Positions 19,447 through 36,947 are shown, numbered from the stretch's first letter. The stretch: 64,000 nt of DNA from Sphagnum compactum (GCA_965153455.1 OZ234499.1:18534271-18598270), one strand, 5' to 3'. The notes: generated from the letters alone by a model not told the origin. Numbers and translations: made by a program.

Positions 19447-22400
19447 CATTGTACATATCAAAGTTTGCCCTTTTTGGGTCAATTGATTTTTTTGATTTTG
19501 CAAGTGGTTCAAGCAATTTTTAGTGGTTGTTAGCATCACCCATGTTTTCCTCATAGGTGAAAACCATTTCCTTGTGTTCAAACATGTTATCCTTCACTGA
19601 GAGGTCCATTACTCCTACGAAATGATACATTACCTTTAGCGAGTTTGTCATGTGGTTTCCAATTTATAGTAGATTGGTTTTGGTTTTTGGTTAGGTTTGA
19701 AATTTCTCTTCGAGGGGTCCAATTGCTAATTCTTCTAATCATTCAAAACAAATCCATTTTTATCTAGTGGTCTTTCATCACCTCTTCTGATTGTTGTGGC
19801 TCCTATCATTAAAATTAGTGGTGTTAATATCATCACAAACTTCCAATATCATGAAATTTTAATAGATAATTAGTAAAACATTAATTCATACAATAATATG
19901 TATGTGCAAAATTTGTGGACTTCAAAGTGTAAAAGTGGCACAATATATTATATTACTTTTATATAAATGATGCATTTTTTTTACTTATGATGTTTTGATG
20001 TGAAATACATACAATTTTCATTTAAATTAAATATGTGCAATTATTGTGATGTAATTTTGTATAAAAGTATGTGATTTTTATGTATTAAACATTCACATTT
20101 AAATATGTCATTCAAAAAAAATGTTTCATCCATTTGAATATTTAAAATATGAATATGTAAAAATATTGTTTAGATTAACCATAACAAAGAATTCATGTAA
20201 TTTTTGTATGAACCTATGAAAATTAAATTTCGCATAAAATTTGTATAAACCTATGAAACTTGGTAAGTTTGTGATGATTATAAAAGTGATCTTGAGTAAA
20301 CATGATGAAGATATTTCCCAAAATAAGGATGGTTCATCATAGACCATAATGTAAGGATTTTTCGTAAAACTAAAAATTGTGGCCATACAAAGAATTGTTC
20401 CTTACACTTATGACAACTCTGGATTTTTGTTTATCATACATTATTATAATTGTCATGAATTGTTGTATGCCAATAAATAAAATGATGTCTTGTTAAATTA
20501 ATAAAAAAATTTAAAAATAAGTTGGATACTATGTAAATGTCATTTTGAGTTCTTTAAACAATCTATATCAAGTGTTTAAACTACATTTTTGAAAAACGTA
20601 ATAAAAAGGAATGCATAAAGTCATATGATGATTTGATGATTACAAACTTTTTGTACAATAAAAACATGTCCTTTTTTATGGAAGTACATATTCATTGGAT
20701 TAACTTGATGAAAAACCAAATCATACAAAATTTTTGAAGTTTTGAAATTTTGAAGGAAAGGGCTACAAGGCCAGTGATTCATTTAAAAAATCGTTTTGAC
20801 AAAATTTATTTTCAATGGGTTCAAAATGTTTAACTTTAGGTGGAGGTCACATGTGCAAGAAATAATCCTACCAAAAAAACTTGTTTGGTTATCTTTTGAA
20901 ATCTATTTTGGTTTTTTGTGTTTCTGACTATAAACCAAAATATTGATACAAAATTATGTATGTATGTGAAAAATCACCACTATCACATGAATTATCTTAA
21001 AATGGACCATTCAATTTTTTTCATTTAAATTTGTTTCAAGTAAATGATATTTGCAAAAAATAGCCCTACAAAAATCATGGAGTCCTTTTTCCTTTTTCTG
21101 GAACCCCAACCTTGAGTAGGTCCTTTTGGGTTTTTGCATGTTTTCCAGCTAGCTCCCAAAATGTCTAGCTTGTGTACTTTCTTGCAATACATGTTCCAAT
21201 TTCTTCTTCATGTTCCTAGTTCACATTGTTGGCATATTTTAACAAAAACAACTTAAACAAAACAAATGGAACACTTTTTTATTCTAGCTTTTTTGATGTT
21301 TTTAAGAAATTATAACAACACACACAAAATAATATAAGCAAAATCAATTTTTAAAAATATGTTTGTGTTTTTGGTAGAAACAAATAACTTCAACCATAAT
21401 TTTCAAAATAAGAGTTGATAAACAAAAAATCTTAACTAGTAGTTGTATCTAATCTGGTGATTTTGAATATTGAAAACAAACACTGGTTGTGACCACTTAC
21501 CTTCTTACTAAATTACATAGGAAGTGCAGTGTTGTAACCGTATACATATTTACTCACTTACATAAGAAGTGATCTAGTAGTGTGAGATGGATGTAGGAGG
21601 GTTTACAAGATAGTTTCCCAAGGTGAGTAACTCAGTTGTGGCTCACCCAGATTTGAGACTTAACAGGTTTCAACTGATGGTGCATTGATAGGTGCTGGGT
21701 TGCATAATCTGTTTAAACTTAAGGCAAAAGTGATGGAAAACTGATAGTTATGTTAAGGTCTGGGGTAGCAGGTTATGTCATTTCCTTGACCACATTATAT
21801 GACACAATCTTCTGGTGATGACCATACACTTGCAATAGTGATCAAAAACTCTATTGAACATGAATATTAAAATTGTTGAATCTGCCACCCACCCAGACCT
21901 TAGTGTCAATGGCCTCGGCCTCGCTCATTAGGTTGGGTGTGTGGCCACTTACCCATTCCATAGTACACAAGGTGCCAAAAGATAGTCGTGAGTAGTGCTG
22001 ACGACACTAACAAGTTTTTACTTTGCAATTGCCTAACTGAAGATGTGAGTGCTTGAGAGAGCAGACAAATGCCTTAATTGGCATTTGTAAATAAGAGCCT
22101 CTTCACCTGGCACCATAAACTACCACTCCTTGTGAGTGCTTTGTAGTATGGGTAATGGTGCTTGCTCCAGTAGGGCCAGAGTGAACCAGTACCCACAAAC
22201 ACATCACTGTGAATGGATGGTGTGTGGATTGGACGCAATTTTTCATTGGGTTCTTGTTCCGGAACTCACCGAGGCTGAGTGTTCAGTGTTCTAAAAGTGT
22301 GACAGGGTTTCTAAAATTGGGGTTCATCCAACTGGACAGCCTCAAAACATGAAAAAGGGGAGTGATGCCTTTGTCGGTGCTGGGTCACACCAGCCCTGCA

Positions 22401-22749
22401 CTATGCCATATTGTGCAGCATTCCATAACTAGGCTACATCTGCTTATAGTTTGCTACACATTCGTTATCCCTTCTGCCAAATAACTTGGAACAGGACAAC
22501 AAGCATGCTGCCAAATAACTTGAAACAGGACAACCAGCATCTTGGATCAGGTTATACAATACGGTCTGCTGGCTTGTGCAGATAAATGTTTCATTGGCTT
22601 CTAGAACCTTTAGTAAATTTTTTGTCTCCTCCTTTTGGTCTTTGATTCTGCTTTTCTTTTGTTGTGTATGTGCTCATTTAGTCCCACATTTTGAGGATTG
22701 TTTCACCAGAAAATGTTCAAGCTAGCTATTCACCGTTGTTTCCATATGA
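19447..22749. other. AT-rich intergenic DNA, no gene recognised
   Basis: The part next to the gypsy element (19,447-19,850) continues the degraded retroelement-like DNA to the left of the insertion. Beyond that I see only short frames without family features. The segment 21,500-22,600 is less AT-rich but I recognise no element or gene in it. Confidence 0.4.
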
Positions 22750-22842
22750 GTTGAACATATTGAACATATTGTTTGCTATGTGAAAATATGTTTGTTTGTT
22801 TTTCATATAGCAAACAATGAATTCAATAATGTTCAATATATG
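22750..22842. repeat. Imperfect palindrome (hairpin)
   Basis: GTTGAACATATTGAACATATTGTTTGC and the TATGTG that follows pair with CATATAGCAAACAATGAATTC and the AATAATGTTCAAT that follows, around an AT-rich loop. The arms are about 33 bp. I see no element around it. Confidence 0.55.
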
Positions 22843-25325
22843 TGCAAACAGGGTTCATAAACTCATTGTTTGCTATATGAACTGTGAGCTTAATGTTTGG
22901 GAACTTCATGGAGCCTTTCCTATTTCAATTGTTGCTTGTTTGAAGTTTGAACCTGCCAATGACATAAGGGGACATATAGTCAGTATGCAACAAGAAGCTT
23001 GTTTTTATCAAAATTTTCTATGTCTTGCACTCAGAAGTACGTCACCAAGTTTTTATCAAAATCATCTTGCAACTCAAAAGTACCTCCATAGTTTTGTTTT
23101 GTCTAAACCAGTGTTAGTTAGGGCGATATTAGAAATGGCATCAAATAACCAATAGTTATCAAGGTGGTTTTAAAGATACATAAATACAGTTTTCAAAAAA
23201 ATTAAGAAATTACACTCTAATATATAACTGCAGGTCTCAGAATTGGTCAAAAAACCTTGTATAAAAACTGCCAATTCTTTGCCTGCTAGTTCATGAAAAC
23301 CACCATTTTTGCAATGGTGTTTGAAAACCTCGAACCGGAGTTTTTGGTATTGATTATTAAAAGAAAAAAATCGCCTCTTCTTTGAAGATTCTGGGAAAAA
23401 GAAAGAAAGAAAGGATTTTAGGTTTCTAGGATTTTGAGAAACCACTGAGAACCGGGGGTTTTTGATTTCATAGAATTGGAAGAAAAGGAAAAACCAAAAA
23501 GAGCAGCTTCAGAACCGGAGGTTATTTACAAAGAGTCAAATAACCGCCCAACACTGGGTAATATTTGAATGGGTGCTGCCCTAATGGAAGACCCGCAGGG
23601 ACCCCATTACAAGATGAGTTGCGTGTTTCATAAAAGCCAATATGGTAGGTACACGTTGAGTTATGATCCACTTCTCCAGTGTCATAAAAACTGCTAATTG
23701 CTGCTTCTGTCACCAGCCAGCAGCCTCCAGGGCCCCTAATAACGTAAACTTACCACTAGGGAAACTTCCCCCCCCCCCACCCCACATTTACTCCTCCTCC
23801 TCCTCCTCCTCCTCCTTTTACAATCAACAAGGGAATTTTTTTTTGGGGGTTGTCTCCTCTGCGCCTTTCAGAGTACCTAGAGACGAGAGACAGTGGGGTG
23901 ATGCGCACCCAAAAACACAGGCCAAAGTTTGGTATCCCTACATTCATCTGAAGCGCAATATAGAAACATTTTTCCAACCTAACAACGGAAGGAAGGAAGG
24001 ATGCACTTGGGCTTCACCATGCTAACGATCATGTGTTTCCAATTTAGTATGTTGAATATTTATCATCCTTTTGGATGTCATTTAATGGATGTCTGTCCAT
24101 TATGTGACAAAGCCGCTTGTTTCTACGGTAAATAACTACTGGAACTCCCCGTGACACCCTCTTTTGGCGTGTCCCCGACTCGCACGCTTCCGTTGCTGTT
24201 GCTGCGCTTGGACTCTCGCTGCCCGCATCGCCGCCGCGCCTCCCAGCGCTTCTCCGAGACCTTCGTTTGGAGTAGCGGAATGAAACTCGTGGCTCCAAAC
24301 TCAACTCGATTCTTCTGAGCTTTGCTGCTTTCTGTGGGAGTGTTTTTTTGAGCTGCTGCAGATGTTCTAGTATGAGTTTGAACGAACGAGAAGACGAATA
24401 TGATGTTTCGAGTCTCGACGTTTGGTTGTGCTCCTCAGCTTCATGAGCATGCATAAGAAATTGCCGGGATATTCAGCTAGCGTTTTGAATATTGATGATG
24501 CAGTACTACCAGGAGCTTAGCTGCTATAGATGTATGAGCCAGCTGCCATAGACGTATAAGCTTCTCAGCTACTTGCTTGTAGCTTTTCACGGTGTTGGTG
24601 GTCGGGCCAAGTCTGGAAGCGTTTCTTCATGATGACGGTCAAGTAGCTGCTGGAGGACCTTTGAGATATACTATATATTCTGTCAAGTCCGGCAGGCGCG
24701 GGTGCACAGATATTTCCTTGGAGTATTATTATGGGTTGATGGTCTTTGCTGCTGCAGGTGGGTTGAAGACCTTGTAGTTAGAAAGTAGCTAGGTTCCCAC
24801 TACTTAATCTTCTCCTTGCTACGCGCCTTAATCTTTCTCCGTGCTGTTTTTTTCCTGCTAAGATTTCATGTCGACATGCAAGCTGGTTTTGGGCATATAT
24901 GTTGCCGTCCGTCGTTTCAACTTTCAAGAGATATGTACATGCGCTCGCTTGTTTCTCTTCATCGCGCATCGGCAACATAGTCTGCAGCAGCATTTGGTCC
25001 TTGTCTTTCGCATTGCAGTATAAGAAGGATCACCGTAGAACCTCTGGAGCTGAGCTCATGAGGTTCCATTGTACAGCAGGCGATCAGCATGGGTCATGAA
25101 TGATCTGATGAGCTACTAAGAAGCTGTGCAGCAGCAGCAGCAGCAGCTAGAGCAACGATCTACTAGTGTAGCCGGATAAACGCGAAGTCGAGCTTTTCTT
25201 GTAATGCAGGTGCAGATCAGGTTTTGAGTTTTGATCGCAGTGAGCTCAGATACCGTTTTTCTTTTTCTCTGGTTGGTTTTTTATTTTTGCAGGCGCAGTT
25301 GTTGCAGGAAAAAAGGTGAGCTGCA
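22843..25325. other. Intergenic and putative 5' region of the receptor kinase
   Basis: No convincing gene. It contains a short poly-C/CTCCTC microsatellite (23,769-23,815). The stretch 23,290-23,570, with repeated GAACCGG and AAATAACCGCCCAACACTGG, resembles the reverse complement of 60,300-60,480, suggesting an unnamed dispersed repeat. From about 24.1 kb the base composition becomes gene-like, and CAGCAG repeats occur at 25,120-25,150, consistent with a promoter and 5' untranslated region for the gene at 25,326. Confidence 0.4.
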
Positions 25326-28979
<3,654 letters not shown>

Positions 28980-30855
28980 AACTACAGTAATTTTTTAGGG
29001 TTTGAAGCTTCAACACTGCAGATTTTTTCAGGATTTTTGCTTCACAACTGCCAATTGGTGCTACACCCAATTCATGTTGGTTTTTCTTATTGGTGGCGCA
29101 TTTGTAAAAACCATTGCCATATCACAACTTGCATACTAGTTTTTGGGTCTCTCTCTCGCTTGCGCATTGTTTGCGCCATTAGTTCTTATTCTGTTCCTCT
29201 GAGTGAAGCTCAGGTTAAGGTTTAGGACCTGTTGCACCAATAGTTCATAGTTCTGCTCCTCTGAGTGAAGCTTAGGTTCAAGGATAGGATGTGTTACGAT
29301 GCCAATAGTTTCATTCTGAGTGATGCTTGGGTTCAAGGATTAGGACCTGCTACACCAATAGTTTTTTCTTCTGCTCCCCTGAGTGAAGCTTAGGTTTTAG
29401 GATAGGTCCGATCCCACAGAATCAGTGCTGGAAAGTAAATCAATGGAAAAAGGATCAGTTGATTTAAGCTTTGCTTGCCACACTCTCGGATACAAAAGGA
29501 TTCTTCTCTCCAACCAATTGAGCAAAGGATGATGCCTTGAGTAGATTCCACCCTCATGTGATCTGTAGAATCACATTTGTTTATTCATGTTTTGAATTGT
29601 TTTGTCTTTTTGTCAGACAGCAGCTTTTGTCCTGTTATGTTCCCATATGTTTCCAGATCCGTAGATCAAACAAAAGATGGGTCTAAAATCTGGAAGAATG
29701 TGTGAATGCATGCATATCGTTTTTCCATTGTTTGTTTGTTGGAAGAGAAGAAATACAAAACCTTCATTCAAAGTTTGTAGCACACCAGATGTTTGAGCAA
29801 ATGCAATAATGCAGTAATGTTTTGAGCTACAACAAGAGATTGCTACAAACTTCAATTTATAAGGAACTTGGGTTTCTATCTTCTTTCTTCATCTTGAACC
29901 CTTCTGCACTCTTGTTGTGCTTTTCTTGTTATAAACTTCAGCAGATTTACAAACAGTAGCTATTGCAGCAACATGCATATGCTTCCAGGCTATCTCAAAT
30001 GTTTCTTCAGCAGCTTGAAAACCATTATGACGCAGAGGAACAAGAAGAGATGACAGATTGTACACAGCTGATTTCAATTCTCAGGATCGAACAAACCCTA
30101 ATAATGAGAGAGGAGATTGGAAGAAGATTGGGAGACGATCACATGTTCACGGTTCCACAGAAGGGGAGAGAGAGCGAGAGAGAGAGAGCACACGATCAAG
30201 AGGAGAAACAAAATCCCTCGTGCATTTCTGCAAAAAGAAAAATTACATCTGGTTTTAGGGTTTGAGGATCCTCAAGATTTTGCAGTTGTGGTGTTGCAAT
30301 TTCGCCCTTGTACAGCATCATCATCAACATCATCATCAGAATCTTCATTTCTTTCTTCTTCTCCACAAGAAGCACAAGAAGTTGCTGCTGCATCTTCCTG
30401 AGAAGGAGCAGCGAGGAAGGTTGGCGTTGCCTCGCACTGTGATGGATTTGGAAGGGATTTTTGAGCATTTGTATTTAAGAAACTCAGCCTATTTTATTGT
30501 TGTCTTCTTCTGCTGCTGGTCCTCCTCTTCTGGAATCCACTGGAGTCCACTTATTACTTGCAGCTGAAGCAACCAGCAACACCATCATAGCTTGTCACTG
30601 GAAAGCCATCTCCTTCTTCTATTGCCGAATGAAGAAACTCAATGCCTTCAATGCTTTTGTGAGCAGTTTGTTCTGTGGCCACCGGCAACCAAGACCCTGA
30701 ATTCTTGACAGATCCTCTCATCTTGCTGCAGAAGAGAAAGGCTTGGGAAGAAAGCATCAATTGCTCTTTCTTGGTCTTTCTTGTAGAAGAGTTTCTTCTT
30801 GAGCTATCTTCTGGGCTGCTGCTCCTGCTGTCTTCTTTCGTGGTCATTTGTCGTC
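28980..30855. other. Intergenic region with a 68-bp repeat; 5' region of the GCK gene
   Basis: At 29,170-29,405 a degenerate tandem repeat of about 60-70 bp runs for four units (core CTGAGTGAAGCTTAGGTT, with ACCAATAGTT), directly 3' of the kinase gene. From 29,880 on, the sequence is rich in GAGA, CATCAT and TTCTTC runs and looks like a promoter or untranslated leader of the GCK-domain gene. I find no conserved protein in it. Confidence 0.45.
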
Positions 30856-31619
30856 ATGACACTAGTGCAAGGGTTTCAAGAGGAAACTGTGAGGCTTGAC
30901 GTACAATGGCTTAAAGAGGATGAAGGAATCGCATCGGACAACAACGACGGACTCCAGCAAGAGGAAGAAGCAGTTCTGGTAGTAGTACCAGAGTTAGAAG
31001 GTGTGGCACAAACGGAAGAAACTGACAAATGCACAAACGATGCAGCAGCCGGCGGCGTAAAGGAAGCAGGTGAAGATCTTCACGAAGAAAAAAAGGTAAC
31101 CGAAAATGTCTTTTCAATCAGATACAGATCTGCAAATATTCCCTGTTCTTGTGCAATTTCTTTTGTGGTCATTGAAGATGGCTGTGTTTGAAGCTGGAGA
31201 TTGTTTTTCTCCACTGATGGAAAGTGTATCTGATTTGCTGCTGCTGCTGCTTGGTGGAACTCTATCTGCAGCCAGAAGAGGAGCAAGAAGGAGGAGGAAA
31301 GGAAGAAGAAGGAGAAGAAGAAGAATGCGGGTTTTGTTTGTTCATGAAGGCAGGGCCTTGTGGAAAGCGGTTTTCACAGTGGGAGAAATGTGTTGAAGAG
31401 GCGGAATCAACAGGCATCAACATAGTGGAAAAATGTGCACCAGTGACACACCTTCTGAAAGACTGCATGGAATTGCATCCTGAATACTACGGACCTGTAC
31501 TGCAGGCAGAGAAAGCTATGGAAGCGCAATCAGCCATAGAAGCAGCAGCAGCAGCAGCAAACAAAGAGGAAGCAAGGGAGTCAGGAAGTACTGAAGCACA
31601 TGCAAAACTTCCAGCATAA
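30856..31619 (+). CDS. GCK-domain protein
   Basis: Two exons, 30856-31095 and 31272-31619, joined in phase 0 by a GTAACC donor and a CTGCAG acceptor, give 195 residues. The first half is acidic and low in complexity, with many Glu. The second half holds a GCK domain: CGFCLFMKAGPCG...WEKCVEEAE...NIVEKCAPVTHLLKDCMELHPEYYGPVL. The six Cys, including CxxC and the spaced pairs, match the family, which is plant-centred and of unknown biochemical role. An Ala-rich helix with Gln/Glu closes the protein. I chose the ATG at 30,856 because it is the first in the open frame; an upstream coding exon is possible. The last codons and the stop lie inside a 70-bp unit that is then repeated downstream. Confidence 0.75.
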
Positions 31620-32320
31620 GAAAACGTTGTCTACAAGGTTTGCGAGGGAGTCAGGAAGTACTGAAACACATGCAAAACTTCCAGCATAAGAAAACCTTGT
31701 CTACAAGGTTTGCGAGGGAGTCAGGAAGTACTGAAACACATGCAAAACTTCCAGCATAAGAAAACCTTGTCAACAAGGTTTGCATTTCGTATTGAAAATT
31801 GGGAAAGAGGGGCAAAGGAACACATCAATTCAGAGATTGTTGTGATGAAACAAAACATACACTCTTGTTTTGTAGTCTCCAGATGCACCAGATGTTTTTG
31901 TGAAGAAGTGCAGTTTTGTAGGGTTAGGGTTATGAGAGAAAATGTAGCTCAAAGAAGAAAGCTGCTGCTGTGTGAAAGACATCAATTGCGGAGAGAGAAA
32001 TTTGGCCTTTACTGCAGGCAGAGAAAGCTATGGAAGCTGCAAACAAAGAGGAAGTGAGGGAGTCAGGAAGTACCAAAGTGCAGGCAAAACTTTCAGCATA
32101 AGAAAACCTTTGACAAGGTTTTCATTTCATGTTGAAAACTTGGGAAAGAGGGAGAGGGACATGCATGAAATTTAGAGTTTCTTATGATGAACAACAACTC
32201 TTGTCTTGTAGCCTTTGGATGCAGCAGATGTTGTCGCGAAGCTCAGTTTTGTAGGGTTAGGGATTATGAGAAAGAAACTTAGCTCAACGAGACTCAATTG
32301 CAGAGAGTGAAGTTTTACTG
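31497..32320. repeat. Segmental duplication of the GCK gene 3' end
   Basis: Segment 31,497-31,990 and segment about 32,009-32,320 share blocks in the same order: CTGCAGGCAGAGAAAGCTATGG, the AGGGAGTCAGGAAGTAC unit, TTGAAAA(C)TTGGGAAAGAGG, and CAGTTTTGTAGGGTTAGGG. The second copy is more diverged and shorter, lacking the Ala repeat and the extra 70-bp units. It is a partial tandem copy, not a second gene. Confidence 0.8.
31575..31784. repeat. 70-bp tandem repeat spanning the GCK gene stop codon
   Basis: Three copies start at 31,575, 31,645 and 31,715 (AGGGAGTCAGGAAGTACTGA...). The first includes the stop codon of the GCK gene and the other two lie 3' of it. The copies are nearly identical. In copies 2 and 3 the coding frame and its stop are preserved in sequence but are not translated in the predicted transcript. 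Confidence 0.9.
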
Positions 32321-32836
32321 ACAAATTTTGATTCAGAGAAAGACAGAAGAAAAGTGGTATTGAGGTGCAACGCCAATTAGAGCTCATAGGTTGTGCCTGA
32401 AGAACTGAAGCAGCAAATCTGTGAAATTTTACAGTCCACATGATTGGGTGCCTTCTGCCCTCCTGGGGAGCTCAATAAATGCATATGGGTAGTGTATTTT
32501 TCTCAAGCTTTTATTCCCATCTGAGATTATGAATTTGTGATAAAATGGCAAACTGGAATTTTATCTATTCAATATGCTATCTCATCCACGAGCTTCGCTG
32601 TCACAAGCTTGTTGCAGCTTGAATGAGAATACTATGGACTTTTGTGTCTTGAGTGCTAGCCAACATCATGACAGAGTTGCCCTGTTGCTTCCAGAAACAG
32701 CAGAAACTCAGGATAAAGATTTTTTGCAATGGTTGGCTAGAACTTTCGGGCAGATCAATTTTTTGTACTTCTCAACACCCAGCATTGGGTGCTGATGAAT
32801 TCATTGGGTAGACATGGTGACTTGTCACTGGTATAT

Positions 32837-33110
32837 GTGATGAAGAAGGTGATGGTCTCACACATAACCTTATGAAACTGAGCGACTTTCATAAGGCCAT
32901 GACTGCACTCTGTTGTTGTGTTACCTTCAAATTGTTATTGTGCAGATTTCTCTGCAATTTCCTAGATATGTTGTTATTTGTGATGAAGGTGATGGTTTGA
33001 CACTTTGTGAGTGACTCTCATAAGGTTTTCACTGCACCCATTGTTTTATTACCATCAAATTGTTATTTCTGCAGATTTCTCTGCAGTTTCATAGATAATG
33101 TGCCATGATA
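32837..33110. repeat. 141-bp tandem duplication
   Basis: Two diverged copies begin near 32,839 and 32,981 (GAAGGTGATGGT...). Each contains CTCATAAGG or its variant and AAATTGTTATT, and ends CTGCAGATTTCTCTGCA. No gene overlaps them. Confidence 0.7.
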
Positions 33111-36100
33111 TACATTAATATTTGAGGAAGGACTGAAATTGAGCACACCAAAAGAAGGTTTTGCATACTTTGAAGTTTGGTTTTAATGCATTATCATTTT
33201 TTGCACTGCTGGGCCTACTTTTCTGACATATTTTGGTAGGCTTGAACCCTAAAAGAAACAGTTCAACAAATGGAAAATGTCAACAAACACTTGGCAATCC
33301 TCAATTTATAAGAGCCATGCAGGTCATCAACGATGTGCACATTTCCAAACAAAATCCAGTCACAACTTGTGAATGAATTGCTCACCTCACAGTGGAATAA
33401 GGTGCAGGTGCATGCAATCATGGTATATGTTTAGGGTAATGTCTTGGCGACAGGGCATTACTTGATTCAAAAATCAAGGTAGCACCATATGGCATGCTCT
33501 CCCACCAGTAAGGCAGTAATTCCTGCCATACTAGCGGGAGAGATTCCTATAGAGGGTTTCAGTAATTCCTGTCATATTGGTGGGAGAGTTCACAGTGTCA
33601 GGCTGCCCAGCATGTGAATGTTTCGCAAATCAATTTACGTACATGCAAGGGGAGGTTTGGAGATTGATTTGACAAGGAAAGAATAATGTGGGTACATATA
33701 AATTTTGTCTAATGAATGCCTCTCTCAGCAAACAAAAGCCGATATGGAAATCATGTCTCTTATTGTCTTCATGTGCTTGCAAGCTCTTTCAAATTATTTA
33801 CTCCATTTTTTAGCACATCATCATCCACTACTCAACTCACTCCCAAGTCCTTAATTCTCTTGGACATCATCTAATGCCAATCACCATCCATGCACTACGT
33901 TTCTTAATGTGCAACTCAACTGATTGACTTCATAATTGTGAATCAATTGCTACCACCTTCAGAAGTAACCATCACACATGCGCAGCACTAAACACAATAC
34001 TACCCTCAACTTTTAATGCTCACCAACACATGAGTATAACAATTGTGTTGTGTGGACAATTGTGCCTCCACATCCAAATCTGACCCAAAACAACTATTTA
34101 CAACATATGAGCTCAAAGAGTTGTTTACTTCACACCTACTTTTCCCAACTCTTCATTCGAACTTTGGCTTAAAGCCCCACTTTTCCAACCCCACCCCGAA
34201 AGAACACTCCTCATCCCAATTCTAGGGTTATTTACGAAGACAAGAGCGCATAACTTCACCAAAAAGAGACAATTGGATCAATGGTTGGTGAAATTAGAGT
34301 TGAAATTATTTTGACTTTTCTCTTAAGTCAAATAAATTCTTAAACTAAAGTAAAAAAATTCTTTGGCTAAGGACAATTTTTTCTTTCCTCTATGTGACTA
34401 TGAATTCCATTTGATGAACCTTGCAAAATCCCTTTCATAGTAGAGTTATTCTTAAAGTTGTATCTAGTCCAGTCTTTTTTGGTACTCTCTTTATTTTGTT
34501 ACCTTTTTTTATTGTTATTGTTTTAAAAAAATTGATCAAATAACTAAACTCAACATGAGACTGCTAAATTTTGTTATGATTTGCATTTAATGTAATTATG
34601 TTAAAAGTCATCCTTTGATTGTCTGTCTCAAGATTTAAATTGAAATCATGTTTAAGACCAAATTTTTTAACACTTGTGAAAATGTAGTTTAATCTTGAAT
34701 ATGACACCTAGTGCAAATTAATTAAACAATTTAATGATCACCTACCCTTTTGACTTGTTTTGAACCTCTAATGAACAATTCCATCCTCTACTTAGGTACT
34801 TTACAAATAACTTTAATATCTTGATAACTTTGATACATATTTGTTGCATAATTAAGTAATTATAAAAATTTCATTTTGAAAAAAAAAGTATTCCTGAAAT
34901 TCAATAATTTCCTTTCATAAAACATAATTTTTGCAAATTTCAACATATCTGAAAATAATATAATTATTGTTGAACTTGGCAAGGTATTCTGGTAGTTGAG
35001 TCATGCTCTTATTGAGAAACAATTAACGTGGCCTATGCTAATCAACACATATTATAAAATAACTTTATAAAGTGTACTTGAGCTCTGCATTGCTACACAT
35101 TATTAGTGAGGATGAAATGACAAAAAAAGAAATAAGAGTTTACATTTGAAAACTTTGTTATTTTTGGATATATATGAGATTCAAATTGTACAAAATATTG
35201 CCCAATTATCATCCAAGGGAAGAATTAATCAACCACCCTTATTTTTAATTCATTAAAATTTTGAAAAAAATTAGTGTGGATAAACATTAAGTCAAGCAAG
35301 TGAGGATTAAGTCTTTGAATTAAATATTTAAGACAGAAGTTTTTATTGAAAACTAGCTTAATCTCAAAGAAAAATAAAATGTTAATCTCTTGAAATAATC
35401 TCAACATATTTAGATGAAATAATACATATTTACATTTGTATGAAATTACATGTAAACACGTGTATGAAATTGAAAAGACACAAAGATTGAATTTTTTTTG
35501 TGAAAAAACACAATGATTCCAAAAAACATTAAAAAAATTAAAGAGATTTGTTTCTCTTTAGATATCTTAGGATCCATAAGGACATTTTGAAATATTACAA
35601 CTTGTAGAATGTTTATTTTTTAAAAATTCTGATTTGAAATCGACTTCTAGTAAATTTGCAGTTTGGAATTGTCTTTTTGTACAACCTACAACTATAGCCC
35701 ATCCCACTTAAACCAGCTCTAATGAAATCATCGCCCCTAGAACATGTTCGTGTGAAATCAAATTTCCCTAAAGATTTGATTTTTTGTACTTATTGGATTT
35801 CCCATCACAAAGATTACCCAATATTCAATAACTCCCACACCATTGGTCTGAAAATTATGAAACCACATAGGTGGCACCCCTACTAATCAAGGTCTTTCCA
35901 AACATACCAAGAGTGCTCCACCAATTTCATTAAAACTTTAAAACTTTGATTTATATTGAATTTTCAGTGATGAAAATAAACAAAATTCAATTGCGGCTGC
36001 ATCGAAGCAGCTAAACAGTACAAAATCACCTTGAAGCCCCGATGCTCATCCAGGGCTTTCCAGCAGTACTAAGAACACAGCTCAGGGGCTGTGGTTTAAG

Positions 36101-36947
36101 AGATCCGAATGTGACAAAACAATGCAAACAAACCACCTTCCTTAATGAGAAACCATTTTGAGACTATCTCTGTTATCTGAGAACCATCAATAGAATTTGC
36201 CTCGTGTGCAAATGCAACATGAAATTATTGGACAACAGTGCTCAAGTTTAGTGCACGTTGTCAAGGCTCTTAAGAGTCCACAGGGCTAATGGGTCATCGA
36301 CTTGCCAGAGTTAGGGATAGAAGATGGGTGACTTTCAAGCAGTTTGAACAGATAAGACTAGGTGTACAATAATCAAATGGGGGTGGTGTCGGAAGCTTGT
36401 AAAGTGTGTTCCTTTCCTTTTGTGGTCACACGCCATCTTTATTGATTTGTACTTGACCAGCATTTTCATAATTTTCTTCCTGTGAAACAACTTATCCCCC
36501 AAAACCATGAGTTTTCAATGTGCATAATTCTGATAGAAACATCTGAATACAATTCGACTTATGGATGATCTCTCAAGAAATCTGCGATCATATACTCAAC
36601 ACAAGCTGAAGTAAGTCTGAGAAGCATCTGGTCCTGTCAAAAATGCAGCCCCCATTTTGGTACCAACAGATGACCTTCCAAAACCACACTGACATTTCTG
36701 GTTTGCTATAGAAAGCAATTTTAACCAAAGCACAAGAGTCCATCATCTATCTGTCAAATGTGGAAACTTGATAGCTAATGAGGAAGAGAAACTAAAATTT
36801 TCTGTCCTGGGAAAAAGCAGAATGCTCACAATTGACAACTGAATTGAAGGAAAGCCACATAAAGATGGCTTCGTCACATGTTGTGGCAACCTAGATTCTC
36901 TTCTGGTGTTGTTTCTGTCAGAAATGATATTTTTTCCTGCAAAACTG
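33111..36947. other. Intergenic, AT-rich, no gene recognised
   Basis: A short direct repeat with hairpin potential (AGTAATTCCTG(C/T)CATA, then GGGAGAG) occurs at 33,490-33,590. The segment 34.3-35.7 kb is very AT-rich and without coding signal. The segment 36.0-36.9 kb is less AT-rich and probably 3' sequence of the minus-strand gene that ends at 36,948. Confidence 0.4.

Noticed and set aside
23756-23977. Minus-strand frame with a poly-Gly run
   Set aside because: It is generated by the CTCCTC microsatellite.
24044-24454. Minus-strand open frame of 136 codons, basic and Ser-rich
   Set aside because: No known domain; it lies in GC-rich upstream DNA of the plus-strand receptor gene and looks like a chance frame.
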